From the NCBI GenBank assembly GCA_050300015.1, contig JBNKWZ010000024.1, positions 186,001 to 250,000 of the forward strand: a stretch of 64,000 nt of DNA, in the 5' to 3' direction. The stretch is from CAYZQH01 sp050300015 (GTDB taxonomy: Bacteria > Pseudomonadota > Gammaproteobacteria > Pseudomonadales > Cellvibrionaceae). The notes beneath the pieces are model-generated. The model was not told the origin of the DNA and made no database searches. It saw nothing but the letters and a program-made list of their open reading frames with translations. Position numbers and translations under genes: made by a program. Below, one piece after another: positions 42,613 to 51,218 of this stretch (its first letter is position 1; the number at the start of each line of letters is the position of its first letter).

Positions 42613-44295
42613 ATGAGCGAAAGCTTTGCAGAACTCTTTGAAGAAAGTTTAAAAATGGTGGATATGGAGCCAGGCTCCATTGTAACGGGTGTGGTTATCG
42701 ACATTGATAACGACTGGGTGACCGTTCATGCCGGTTTGAAATCTGAGGGTGTGATCCCCGCGTCTCAGTTCATAGATGATTCCGGCAATTTGAGCCTGAA
42801 CATCGGTGACGAAGTTCAAGTGGCGTTAGAGACCGTAGAAGATGGCTTTGGTGAAACGCGTTTGTCGCGTGAAAAAGCCAAGCGTGCAGAATCCTGGAAA
42901 GTGCTTGAAGCCGCTAACACTGCAGATGAAGTGGTTACAGGTATTATTAATGGCAAGGTGAAAGGTGGTTTCACTGTGGATATCGCCGGTGTGCGAGCCT
43001 TCTTGCCTGGCTCTTTGGTGGACGTTCGTCCAGTGCGTGAAACCACGCATTTGGAAGGCAAAGAGCTTGAGTTTAAAGTGATCAAGCTTGATCAAAAACG
43101 CAATAACGTGGTGGTATCACGTCGTGCTGTGATGGAGCAAGCCAACTCAGACGAGCGCGAAGAATTGCTCGCTACCTTGCAAGAAGGTATGGCGGTTAAA
43201 GGTATCGTGAAGAACTTGACCGACTACGGCGCCTTCGTTGATTTGGGCGGTGTAGACGGTTTGTTGCACATCACCGATATGGCTTGGAAGCGCATTAAGC
43301 ACCCAAGCGAGATTGTAGCCGTGGGCGATGAGATCGAAGTGAAGGTACTGAAGTTCGACCGCGAGCGTAACCGCGTGTCTTTGGGGCTTAAGCAATTGGG
43401 TGAAGACCCATGGCAAGAAATCACTGCGCGCTACCCTGAAGGGGCCAAGGTGAAGGCTCGAATCACCAATTTGACCGATTACGGCTGCTTCGCCGAGATT
43501 GAGACCGGTGTAGAAGGTTTGGTTCACGTATCCGAAATGGATTGGACCAACAAAAACATTCACCCCTCTAAAGTTGTGCAGTTAGGCGACGAAGTGGAAG
43601 TGATGATCCTGGATATCGACGAAGAGCGTCGTCGTATCTCCTTGGGTATTAAACAGTGTCAAGAAAACCCTTGGGATGCCTTCTCTCGTCAGTTCGCCAA
43701 AGGCGACAAAATCTCTGGCAAAATCAAGTCGATTACCGATTTCGGTATTTTCATTGGTTTGGATGGTGGTATCGACGGTCTGGTGCATTTGTCTGATATC
43801 TCTTGGAACGAGCCCGGTGAAGAAGCTGTACGCAAGTTCAAGAAAGGTGATGAGCTTGAGACCGTTGTGCTGGCCATCGACCCAGAGCGTGAGCGCATTT
43901 CATTAGGTATCAAGCAGCTGGAAGAAGACCCTTTCAACGCCTACGTAGGTATGAACGACAAAGGCACCATTGTAGTGGGCACCGTGAAGGAAGTTGACGC
44001 CAAAGGTGCTGTAATTACACTGGCCGAAGACGTTGAAGCCACTTTGAAAGCCTCTGACCTGTCTCGCGATAAGGTAGAAGATGCTCGCAATGTGCTGAAA
44101 GAAGGCGACGAAGTTGAAGCTAAAATCACTAACGTTGATCGTAAAAATCGCACCATTATCCTATCGGTTAAGGCTAAGGATGTGGAAGACGAGAAAACGG
44201 CAGTGAAAGAGCACAACAAAACCTCCGAGCAATTGGCGCCAGCCACTATCGGTGATTTGATCAAAGCTCAAATTCAGAGCCAAGACAAGCAGTAA
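42613..44295 (+). CDS. rpsA: 30S ribosomal protein S1
   Basis: S1 helps load mRNA on the 30S subunit. The 560-residue protein contains six S1 (OB-fold) repeats starting at roughly residues 20, 105, 190, 277, 364 and 450. Repeats are marked by phrases such as GAFVDLGGVDGLLHITDM and ERNRVSLGLKQLGEDPW. The ATG at 42613 (MSESFAELFEESL) matches the family; the frame's earlier start at 42598 is within the leader. A strong terminator follows. Confidence 0.97.
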   Translation: MSESFAELFEESLKMVDMEPGSIVTGVVIDIDNDWVTVHAGLKSEGVIPASQFIDDSGNLSLNIGDEVQVALETVEDGFGETRLSREKAKRAESWKVLEAANTADEVVTGIINGKVKGGFTVDIAGVRAFLPGSLVDVRPVRETTHLEGKELEFKVIKLDQKRNNVVVSRRAVMEQANSDEREELLATLQEGMAVKGIVKNLTDYGAFVDLGGVDGLLHITDMAWKRIKHPSEIVAVGDEIEVKVLKFDRERNRVSLGLKQLGEDPWQEITARYPEGAKVKARITNLTDYGCFAEIETGVEGLVHVSEMDWTNKNIHPSKVVQLGDEVEVMILDIDEERRRISLGIKQCQENPWDAFSRQFAKGDKISGKIKSITDFGIFIGLDGGIDGLVHLSDISWNEPGEEAVRKFKKGDELETVVLAIDPERERISLGIKQLEEDPFNAYVGMNDKGTIVVGTVKEVDAKGAVITLAEDVEATLKASDLSRDKVEDARNVLKEGDEVEAKITNVDRKNRTIILSVKAKDVEDEKTAVKEHNKTSEQLAPATIGDLIKAQIQSQDKQ

Positions 44296-44311
44296 GCCTT
44301 TTGAAGGTCAA

Positions 44312-44339
44312 AAAACGGCCCTTTAGGGCCGTTTTTTTT
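44312..44339 (+). terminator. Rho-independent terminator after rpsA
   Basis: AAACGGCCC and GGGCCGTTT flank a TTTA loop and are followed by eight T residues. It is a textbook intrinsic terminator 17 bases after the rpsA stop, and the A-rich 5' arm would also allow function in reverse. Confidence 0.9.
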
Positions 44340-44472
44340 GCCTTCGCACCTGGATTATTCAGAAAAAACCGGTAATTCTCCTCATTGATGCTATTCTTTT
44401 CTAGAAAGATGTTGTATAACAAGTACTTACGACAGTTTTCCACTTTTGACATTTGTAAATTAACGTAACTCA

Positions 44473-44502
44473 TTGAGCACGCTTAAGAAAGTAACCTATA
44501 AA
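44473..44502 (+). promoter_or_regulatory. Candidate sigma-70 promoter of ihfB
   Basis: TTGAGC (44473-44478) and TATAAA (44497-44502) are 18 bases apart, about 65 bases upstream of the ihfB ATG and after the rpsA terminator. This is the best promoter-like pair in the interval. Confidence 0.45.
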
Positions 44503-44566
44503 AAACGTGAGTTAAGAGCATGTTTTTTAAAGGCCGCCTTCTGGGCGCTATGCCTCGGAGACACTC

Positions 44567-44851
44567 ATGACAAAGTCCGAGTTGATAGAACGCATCGCCG
44601 AGCGCCAAGACCAGCTGTCCCCCAAGGACATTGAGCTTGCGGTGAAGTTGATCATTGAATATCTCTCCCAGGCCCTGGCCACCGGCGAGCGTATTGAAAT
44701 TCGTGGCTTTGGCAGTTTTTCCATTCATTACCGTGAACCCCGCGTGGGTCGCAACCCCAAAACTGGCGAGGCGGTAGACCTCCCTGGTAAGCACGTGCCG
44801 CACTTTAAGCCTGGCAAAGAGTTACGCGATAAGGTCAACGAGAGCCTGTAA
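44567..44851 (+). CDS. ihfB: Integration host factor subunit beta
   Basis: IhfB is one half of the IHF heterodimer, which bends DNA for recombination, replication and sigma-54 promoters such as those used by PilR. The 94-residue protein begins MTKSELIERIAERQ and shows the DNA-binding arm GFGSFSIHYREPRVGRNPKTGE, diagnostic for the beta subunit. The gene follows rpsA as in most relatives. In Pseudomonas aeruginosa this gene (himD) marks the edge of the O-antigen locus, and here too the polysaccharide genes begin right after it. Confidence 0.96.
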   Translation: MTKSELIERIAERQDQLSPKDIELAVKLIIEYLSQALATGERIEIRGFGSFSIHYREPRVGRNPKTGEAVDLPGKHVPHFKPGKELRDKVNESL

Positions 44852-44885
44852 AAGTCTGGCGTCCAAAACAGCGACTGATTTCAGT

Positions 44886-44891
44886 TATAAT
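44886..44891 (+). promoter_or_regulatory. Possible -10 element at the start of the polysaccharide locus
   Basis: A perfect TATAAT lies 30 bases before the neuA-like ATG, in the 70-base gap after ihfB. No good -35 box is found at 16-18 bases upstream (CCAAAA at that place), so it would need an activator or be weak. Confidence 0.35.
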
Positions 44892-44921
44892 CCCCCATCT
44901 ATTTCACTTGGCAGTCATTGA

Positions 44922-45623
44922 ATGAGCTCCCACTCTCGGAACTTGGCCATCATTCCCGCACGCGGTGGTTCCAAAGGCATTCCTCGAAAAAACATCAAAT
45001 CCATGGCGGGTAAGCCTTTGATTGCCTGGAGTATTGAACAGGCATTGGCCTCACCTGAAATTGATCGAGTACTGGTTAGCACTGATTGCCCAGAGATCGC
45101 GGAAGTGGCCAAACGCTACGGGGCTGATGTTCCGTTTTTAAGACCCGAGGCCATTTCTGGGGACAAGGCCACTACCGAGTCATGCTTGATTCATGCGCTG
45201 GATTGGCTGCGCGAAAATGAAGGTTACCAACCTGATACCGTACTGTTGCTTCAAGCGACGTCTCCTGTTCGTGCGATGAACCGCATCAGCAAGGCGTACC
45301 AACAATTTTATGATGAAGGCGCCGACAGCTTATTAAGTGTGTGCGAGTTTTGGCATTTTTTGTGGGAGAATCGTGACGAACCAAAAGCTTTGTACGATTA
45401 TCAACGCCGCCCGCGTCGCCAAGATATTGCTCCAGAAAGTATCAAGCTAAAAGAAAATGGCTCCCTGTACATTACTAAGACACACATTTTATTAGAGGCA
45501 AACAATCGGCTTAGTGGCAAAATAAGCGCGTTTATAATGCCAGAACATGAGAGCTATGAGATTGACACGCCACTCGACTGGGTGGTGGTAGAGGCCATTT
45601 TGGAAAACAAAGACATATTGTGA
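44922..45623 (+). CDS. CMP-nonulosonate (acylneuraminate) cytidylyltransferase
   Basis: This 233-residue NeuA-family enzyme activates a sialic-acid-like sugar with CTP. The nucleotide-binding start IIPARGGSKGIPRKNIKSMAGKPL is characteristic. VLVSTDCPEIAEVAKRYGADVPFLRPE and LLLQATSPVR follow, as in NeuA and LegF proteins. The GTGA overlap with the next gene, a NeuB fusion, shows the pair forms a synthesis and activation unit. The exact nonulosonate (Neu, Leg or KDN-like) cannot be read from sequence. Base composition matches the housekeeping genes to its left, unlike the second NeuA at 53.2 kb. Confidence 0.87.
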   Translation: MSSHSRNLAIIPARGGSKGIPRKNIKSMAGKPLIAWSIEQALASPEIDRVLVSTDCPEIAEVAKRYGADVPFLRPEAISGDKATTESCLIHALDWLRENEGYQPDTVLLLQATSPVRAMNRISKAYQQFYDEGADSLLSVCEFWHFLWENRDEPKALYDYQRRPRRQDIAPESIKLKENGSLYITKTHILLEANNRLSGKISAFIMPEHESYEIDTPLDWVVVEAILENKDIL

Positions 45624-47863
45624 TTATTAAGAAGAAAATTTCAGAATTTTTGGTGTTCGAGAATGAAACCGTGCTGCGTGCACTGGAGAAAATTAACACC
45701 AACAAAAAACGTATTTTATTTGTGGTGGCCGAAAGCGGTCACTTGGTGGGCTCTTTTGCCGATGGTGATTTTCGTCGATGGGTTACCAGTACCGCCAATT
45801 TGGATTTGAACCGGCCCGTTTCTGAGGTGATGTATACCTCTGTGCGCTATCAAAAAGTTGATGCGTCAAAGGCCGAAATTGAGCCATTGTTCACGCATGC
45901 TATTGATATCATCCCTCTGGTAGACAGTTACGGTCGATTGGTGGCCGTGGCATTAGCACGGGAAAAAGGTTTTAGTATTGGTGGACGTACGGTTTCTGAT
46001 AATGATCCAGCCTATGTGATTGCTGAGATTGGCAATAACCACCAAGGTGACCTTCAATTGGCTAAGCAATTGGTAGACTTGGCTGCCGAGGCGGGTGCGG
46101 ACTGTATCAAGTTCCAAATGCGTCATATGGAAACCCTGTACAAGGCAGGTTCGGAAAGTGATCAGGCAGCAGATCTGGGCGCACAATACACCATGGACTT
46201 GCTCAGTAAATTTCAACTGAGTAACAGCCAACTTTTTGAGGTTTTTGACTACGTCAAAACCAAAGGGGCGACGCCTTTGTGTACGCCATGGGATATGCCA
46301 AGCCTTGCGGTTTTGGAAGACTATGGGATGCCCGCTTATAAGGTGGCCTCGGCTGATTTTACCAACACCGAATTGCTGCAAGGGTTGGTCAATACAGGAA
46401 AACCCCTTATTTGCTCTACAGGTATGTCTACCGAGGCGGAAATTAAACATACGGTAGAATTTCTTCGTTCGCGGGGTGCGGAATTCGTGCTACTGCATTG
46501 TAATTCCACTTACCCCACGCCGTTTAAAGATGTCAACTTGGCCTACTTGCCGCGATTAAAAGAATTGAGCGGTGGTGTGGTGGGTTATTCAGGTCATGAA
46601 CGTGGTGTGTCTGTCCCTGTGGCTGCGGTTGCCATGGGCGCAAAAGTGATCGAAAAGCACTTTACGATAGACAAAACGTTAGAAGGCAATGATCATAAGG
46701 TGTCACTCCTGCCCCCCGAATTTACAGAAATGGTCAAGAAGATTCGTGAAGTTGAAGAGGCCATGGGAAAAGGCGAGGAGCGAGAACTTACCCAAGGTGA
46801 AATGATCAACCGCGAAGTTTTGGCCAAAAGCCTAATGGCCACCAGAGACATTCAACCCGGCGAAGCCATTCGGCGGGAATGGGTCGAAGTGAAAAGCCCT
46901 GGCCAGGGGCTTCAGCCCATGTATTTAGATCAATTATTGGGGCGTGTGGCGCACAGACCTATAGCGAAGGGTGAATGCTTTTTTGATTCCGATATCAAAG
47001 GCAGCGGGATTCAGGCGCGCAACTACCATTTTACGCGACCGTTCGGTATTCCGGTGCGTTACCACGACTACGAGGCATTGGCTGGCTTATCCAACCTAGA
47101 TTTTGTCGAGTTTCATCTGTCCTACCAAGACTTAGATCTTGATTTTACTCAATACATTAAGGGTGTGCAGGACATAGGCTTTGCTGTACACAGCCCCGAA
47201 TTGTTTGCGGGCGACCATATTATGGATCTGGCCAGTGATAACACTCAGTATCGTCAACGGTCAATTGATGAGCTTAATCGAGTGTGTGAGACCACTCGCG
47301 CTTTGAAAGCGTATTTCCCCAAAACCGAACGACCGGTCATCGTGGTTAATGCCGGAGGGGCGAACCCCCATGGTTTTATCGCAGCGTCCGAAAAAGCGGA
47401 CATGTACCAACGAGTGGCAGAAGCCTTAAAGCAAGTAGATCAGACAGGTGTGGAAGTGGTCATTCAAACCATGCCACCGTTTCCTTGGCATTTTGGTGGG
47501 CAGAGCTACCACAACTTATTTGTAAGCGCTGAGGATATTGACCAGTTTTGTGGTCAATACAATGTTCGAATCTGCTTTGATGTGTCCCACAGTATGATGG
47601 CGTGTAACTACTTTCAGTGGAATCTGGACGAATTTACCCAAAAGGTCGCCCCCTATACTGCCCATATGCACATAGTGGATGCTAAGGGTATCGATGGAGA
47701 AGGCATCGAAATAGGCAAGGGCGATGTTAATTTCGCTCAACTCGCACAAAATCTAGAAGCAGGCGCGCCCGGCGTACAGTTTATTCCTGAGGTTTGGCAG
47801 GGCCACAAAAATCGCGGTGAAGGCTTTTGGCGGGCGTTGGACTATTTGGAAAAACTTTTTTAA
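45620..47863 (+). CDS. Multidomain N-acetylneuraminate-type synthase (CBS-NeuB-SAF-TIM barrel)
   Basis: This 747-residue fusion starts at a GTG that overlaps the preceding stop. Residues ~1-115 are a CBS pair (VLRALEKINTNKKRILFVV; IDIIPLVDSYGRLVAVA). Residues ~130-390 are the NeuB catalytic barrel, with IAEIGNNHQGDL, DCIKFQMRHMETL, LLHCNSTYPTP, GYSGHERG and VIEKHFTIDKTLEGNDHKVS. Residues ~400-465 are the SAF/antifreeze-like domain (IQPGEAIRREWVEVKSPGQGL). Residues ~475-747 resemble a xylose-isomerase-like sugar phosphate isomerase/epimerase barrel (VVNAGGANPHGF, FDVSHSMMACNY, FIPEVWQGHKNRGEGF). The enzyme would condense PEP with an N-acyl hexosamine. The CBS part suggests nucleotide control. 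The C-terminal barrel could prepare or modify the substrate; its role is inference. Confidence 0.88.
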   Translation: MIIKKKISEFLVFENETVLRALEKINTNKKRILFVVAESGHLVGSFADGDFRRWVTSTANLDLNRPVSEVMYTSVRYQKVDASKAEIEPLFTHAIDIIPLVDSYGRLVAVALAREKGFSIGGRTVSDNDPAYVIAEIGNNHQGDLQLAKQLVDLAAEAGADCIKFQMRHMETLYKAGSESDQAADLGAQYTMDLLSKFQLSNSQLFEVFDYVKTKGATPLCTPWDMPSLAVLEDYGMPAYKVASADFTNTELLQGLVNTGKPLICSTGMSTEAEIKHTVEFLRSRGAEFVLLHCNSTYPTPFKDVNLAYLPRLKELSGGVVGYSGHERGVSVPVAAVAMGAKVIEKHFTIDKTLEGNDHKVSLLPPEFTEMVKKIREVEEAMGKGEERELTQGEMINREVLAKSLMATRDIQPGEAIRREWVEVKSPGQGLQPMYLDQLLGRVAHRPIAKGECFFDSDIKGSGIQARNYHFTRPFGIPVRYHDYEALAGLSNLDFVEFHLSYQDLDLDFTQYIKGVQDIGFAVHSPELFAGDHIMDLASDNTQYRQRSIDELNRVCETTRALKAYFPKTERPVIVVNAGGANPHGFIAASEKADMYQRVAEALKQVDQTGVEVVIQTMPPFPWHFGGQSYHNLFVSAEDIDQFCGQYNVRICFDVSHSMMACNYFQWNLDEFTQKVAPYTAHMHIVDAKGIDGEGIEIGKGDVNFAQLAQNLEAGAPGVQFIPEVWQGHKNRGEGFWRALDYLEKLF

Positions 47864-47990
47864 TGCCGCACAAAAATTTACAAATTTACGATTTAAAGTA
47901 TGTAGAATGTGCACTGTTTTGAGGTCGGGGATACTCGGCTTTTTCAACTCTTAGAAACACTCCAATTTTCAAGATCCAGAAAGGGTTTGA

Positions 47991-49412
47991 ATGGTCGTTC
48001 CAGTGATTTTATCCGGGGGCAGCGGAAGCCGATTGTGGCCCAAATCCCGCCAGCATTTCCCCAAGCAGCTGCACCGTTTTTACGGGGATAAAACGTTACT
48101 TCAACAAACGCTTTGGCGCGTAAAGCATCTTTCGGGCTCGCCTATTATTATTTGCAATCAAGAGCAGCGGTTTATGGTTGCGGAGCAGGCACGCCAGGTT
48201 GCAGCAAGCGCCGAGATTATTTTGGAGCCGGTGGCGCGAAACACAGCGCCTGCTATAGTTATTGCTGCGCTAAAAAGTTTGCAAGAGGATAAGGATGCCA
48301 TTATTGCGGTATTTGCTGCCGATCATTTGATTAAAAATCAATCAGAATTTGAGCGCTCTTTAGGTGTGGCTATTGCGGCTGCTTCGCAAAACGCCCTGGT
48401 AACCTTTGGTGTTGTGCCGACGCACCCCGAAACGGGCTACGGCTACATTAGAGCAACAAAATCTGAAAACGAAGATGTTTGTAATATTCAAGCCTTTGTG
48501 GAAAAGCCCAGTTTGGACCTCGCAAAAGACTATGTCGCTTCCGGTGACTATTACTGGAACAGTGGCATGTTTGTGTTTTGCGCAAAAACGCTGGTTGATG
48601 AATGTGAAAAGTTCCACCCCCAAATGGTAAAGCAGTGTCGACAAGCCCTAGGTAAAGCCCAAAGTGATTTGGATTTTTTACGCCTCGATCATGCAGCCTT
48701 TGCGGATTGCGAAAGTGAATCCATCGATTACGCAGTGATGGAACGCACCACTAAAGCCGTTATGGTGCCTCTTTCGGCCGAATGGAGCGACGTGGGCAGT
48801 TGGGAGTCTCTGTGGGAAGTGACTGAACAAGATGCCAGTGGCAATGCAATAGAAGGCGACGTTATTTTGCGCGACAGTAAGAATTGTTATGCGTCGAGTG
48901 AGGGCAGGTTGGTCGCAATGGTGGGGGTCGAGGACTTGGTAGTGGTAGAAACTGCAGACAGTGTTCTAGTGCTCAATAAATCTCGCTCGCAAGATGTAAA
49001 GCACATCGTAAAGCAGCTAGAGGCAACGGGTAGAAAAGAATACCAAAGCCATCGCGAAGTCTTTCGCCCTTGGGGCAGCTATGACCTTGTGAATATGGGC
49101 GAGCGCTACAGCGTTAAAAAAATTACGGTCAAACCTGGTGCAAGCATTTCCCTGCAAATGCATCATCACAGGGCGGAGCATTGGGTTGTGGTGTGTGGTA
49201 CCGCCGAAGTGGAGCGTGGTGAGGTAAAGGAAACGGTATCGGAAAACCAGTCCGTTTATATCCCCATTGGGCAAAAGCACCGTTTAAAGAATCCCGGTGT
49301 GATAGCGCTAGAGCTTATAGAGGTGGCAAGCGGCAGTTACCTAGGGGAGGACGATGTAGTGCGATTGGAGGATGCTTACGGCCGGGTCGAAAAAGCACCT
49401 AGCACGGAATAG
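47991..49412 (+). CDS. manC: Mannose-1-phosphate guanylyltransferase/mannose-6-phosphate isomerase
   Basis: This bifunctional type II PMI/GMP enzyme of 473 residues makes GDP-mannose. The N-terminal nucleotidyltransferase part has LSGGSGSRLWPKSRQHFPKQ, ETGYGYIRA, FVEKPSLDLA and WSDVGSWESLWE. The C-terminal cupin holds the isomerase site with RPWGSYDLV, PGASISLQMHHHRAEHWVVV and IPIGQKHRLKNPG. Its product feeds gmd at the right edge of the window and any mannose-derived residues of the polysaccharide. AAAGGG precedes the ATG. Confidence 0.94.
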   Translation: MVVPVILSGGSGSRLWPKSRQHFPKQLHRFYGDKTLLQQTLWRVKHLSGSPIIICNQEQRFMVAEQARQVAASAEIILEPVARNTAPAIVIAALKSLQEDKDAIIAVFAADHLIKNQSEFERSLGVAIAAASQNALVTFGVVPTHPETGYGYIRATKSENEDVCNIQAFVEKPSLDLAKDYVASGDYYWNSGMFVFCAKTLVDECEKFHPQMVKQCRQALGKAQSDLDFLRLDHAAFADCESESIDYAVMERTTKAVMVPLSAEWSDVGSWESLWEVTEQDASGNAIEGDVILRDSKNCYASSEGRLVAMVGVEDLVVVETADSVLVLNKSRSQDVKHIVKQLEATGRKEYQSHREVFRPWGSYDLVNMGERYSVKKITVKPGASISLQMHHHRAEHWVVVCGTAEVERGEVKETVSENQSVYIPIGQKHRLKNPGVIALELIEVASGSYLGEDDVVRLEDAYGRVEKAPSTE

Positions 49413-49548
49413 GTTTTAATTTGTATTCTTGGCGCACTTTTTGAGTGTAAATATACAAATTACTGTGTTTTTAAAAATGTGAACCAGTTATAATGCTGCG
49501 ACTGCGAAATATGATGCAAAGAGCAAATTTGGTGATGGGAGTGTACAC

Positions 49549-50619
49549 ATGGAGCTAGGACTTGGGGCGTTGATTGTGGCTTTTGTAGTAACAATCGGTA
49601 TGATCAAGTTATTTCAACCCTTAGCCTATTGGTTAGAGTTGGTTGACAAGCCAGGAGGGCGAAAAAAACACGACGGGTTGATTCCGCTGATTGGTGGGAT
49701 AGCCGTATTCAGTGGTGTTTTCATTTCAGGCTATATCTTCTTGGACCAACCCACCTTCATTCGGTTTTTTATGCTCGGCTGCGCCTTCATGGTGTTTCTG
49801 GGTGCTGTGGATGACCGTTATGACATTAGCCCAAGAACACGCTTGATCGGTCAGGTTATGATCGCGGGTCTATTCGTCTACGGGCTTCAGATAACCCTAT
49901 CCAGTTTTGGTAACCTCTTTGGTCAAGGTGTGATCAATGTTGGCTGGTTTGGTTATGCATTGGCGCTACTATCCCTTGTCGGTGTGGTCAATGCATTCAA
50001 TATGCTCGATGGCATTGATGGCTTGGTGGGGTCGCTTGGGTTAATCGGTTTTACGGGCCTCGCTTACTTATTTGGCGCGGCGGGCATGTTTAATGTTGCC
50101 TTATTGGCCATGCTATTTATCGGAGCTCTATGTGCGTTCCTGATTTTTAATATTTGGGGAAAGCCTAGCCATAGTAAGCGTCTGAATAAGATATTTATGG
50201 GGGATGCGGGCAGTATGTTGTTGGGTTTGGCTGTAGGCGTTTTGCTGATTTTTGGCGCCCAACCCTCTGTTGCTGCTTTTGACCCCATTGTTGCCATCTG
50301 GTTTGTGCTGCTGCCGATGACCGATATGTTTACACTTATGTACCGTCGTGTTCGACGCGGTAAATCTCCTGTAGCGCCAGATCGTACCCATATTCACCAT
50401 ATACTTGTCCGGGCGGGTTTCAAGTCTTGGCAGGCGCTCTATATCCTGGTTACCGTTCAAATTCTATTGGTTGTTGGCGGTATTGTAATGTCTGCTTACC
50501 AGGTGCCTGAAGTTGTGTCATTCTCTGCGGCGATAGCTTTTGTTGGTCTCTACCAGCTGCTGATGAAGCGTTCTTGGCGGTTTATTCGGTGGAATAAGCG
50601 GCGTTTTGCAACTGCATAA
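49549..50619 (+). CDS. wecA: Undecaprenyl-phosphate GlcNAc-1-phosphate transferase WecA
   Basis: This MraY/WecA-family membrane enzyme of 356 residues has about eleven hydrophobic segments. It starts a polysaccharide repeat unit by putting a sugar-1-phosphate on undecaprenyl phosphate. Catalytic and cofactor motifs are GAVDDRYDI (metal-binding DD), VNAFNMLDGIDGLVGS, FMGDAGSMLLG and PDRTHIHH. The last His-rich loop favours WecA over MraY. A TATAAT at 49489-49494 could be its -10. A terminator follows the gene, so it may be a separate unit inside the locus. Confidence 0.93.
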   Translation: MELGLGALIVAFVVTIGMIKLFQPLAYWLELVDKPGGRKKHDGLIPLIGGIAVFSGVFISGYIFLDQPTFIRFFMLGCAFMVFLGAVDDRYDISPRTRLIGQVMIAGLFVYGLQITLSSFGNLFGQGVINVGWFGYALALLSLVGVVNAFNMLDGIDGLVGSLGLIGFTGLAYLFGAAGMFNVALLAMLFIGALCAFLIFNIWGKPSHSKRLNKIFMGDAGSMLLGLAVGVLLIFGAQPSVAAFDPIVAIWFVLLPMTDMFTLMYRRVRRGKSPVAPDRTHIHHILVRAGFKSWQALYILVTVQILLVVGGIVMSAYQVPEVVSFSAAIAFVGLYQLLMKRSWRFIRWNKRRFATA

Positions 50620-50637
50620 TTTAGGATCACTTCATAT

Positions 50638-50662
50638 AACGCCCCGTTGGGGCGTTTATTTT
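50638..50662 (+). terminator. Rho-independent terminator after wecA
   Basis: AACGCCCC (50638-50645) pairs exactly with GGGGCGTT (50649-50656) across a 3-base loop, then TATTTTG. It separates wecA from the EPS-associated regulator gene. Confidence 0.8.
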
Positions 50663-50717
50663 GTATGGTGTGTTCAATGGTTGAACGCTGTAGTTTAGAT
50701 GAGTAGAATGCCGCCGT

Positions 50718-51053
50718 ATGTCAGAGCATCTTATAGACGAAGAAACCCGATTTAAGTTAATTAAAAAAATTGAAGCTAACCCGGAGATTAGCCAGCGTGA
50801 GTTGGCTATAGAGCTTGGGGTAAGTTTGGGCAAAGTCAATTATCTATTAAAAGCACTCGTTGACGTGGGGTGGGTAAAGGTTGGTAACTTCGCCCGATCA
50901 AAAAATAAAGCTGGATATGTTTATTGTTTGACTCCAGCAGGAATTAAGAAAAAGACTGAACTAGCATTGCGATTTTTAGAGAGTAAACAAATTCAATATG
51001 AACAAATAAAAAAAGAGATTCTGCAACTGCAGAAAGATGTTACGAAGAGTTGA
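50718..51053 (+). CDS. MarR-type EPS-associated transcriptional regulator
   Basis: This 111-residue winged-helix protein reads ISQRELAIELGVSLGKVNYLLKALVDVGWVKVGNF, followed by a C-terminal coiled-coil-like helix (ELALRFLESKQIQYEQIKKEILQLQKD). It matches the family of small MarR-like regulators found in exopolysaccharide/O-antigen loci. Its place between wecA and the Wzz-like gene suggests it controls the AT-rich downstream operon. No operator could be identified. Confidence 0.88.
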   Translation: MSEHLIDEETRFKLIKKIEANPEISQRELAIELGVSLGKVNYLLKALVDVGWVKVGNFARSKNKAGYVYCLTPAGIKKKTELALRFLESKQIQYEQIKKEILQLQKDVTKS

Positions 51054-51218
51054 CGGGAGTGAGTTCGAGTTGTTGCTCAATCTATCAGGGTGCTTGGCGA
51101 GTCAACTGTCTAGAGAACCAATTTTTATATTGGATTAGTAGAAGAACTGCTTTGTGAGCTTAACATGCCTGATTCTGAGATACATATTGATAACAGTAGG
51201 CGGCACGCCGGAGAATAC

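Noticed and set aside
45953..46450. 165-codon open frame on the minus strand within the NeuB fusion gene
   Set aside because: The opposite strand encodes conserved NeuB motifs throughout, and this frame shows no start signal.
49413..51218. Search for an ops/JUMPstart element (RfaH recruitment) before the polysaccharide genes
   Set aside because: No GGCGGTAGC-like sequence was found upstream of wecA, the MarR-type gene or the Wzz-like gene.
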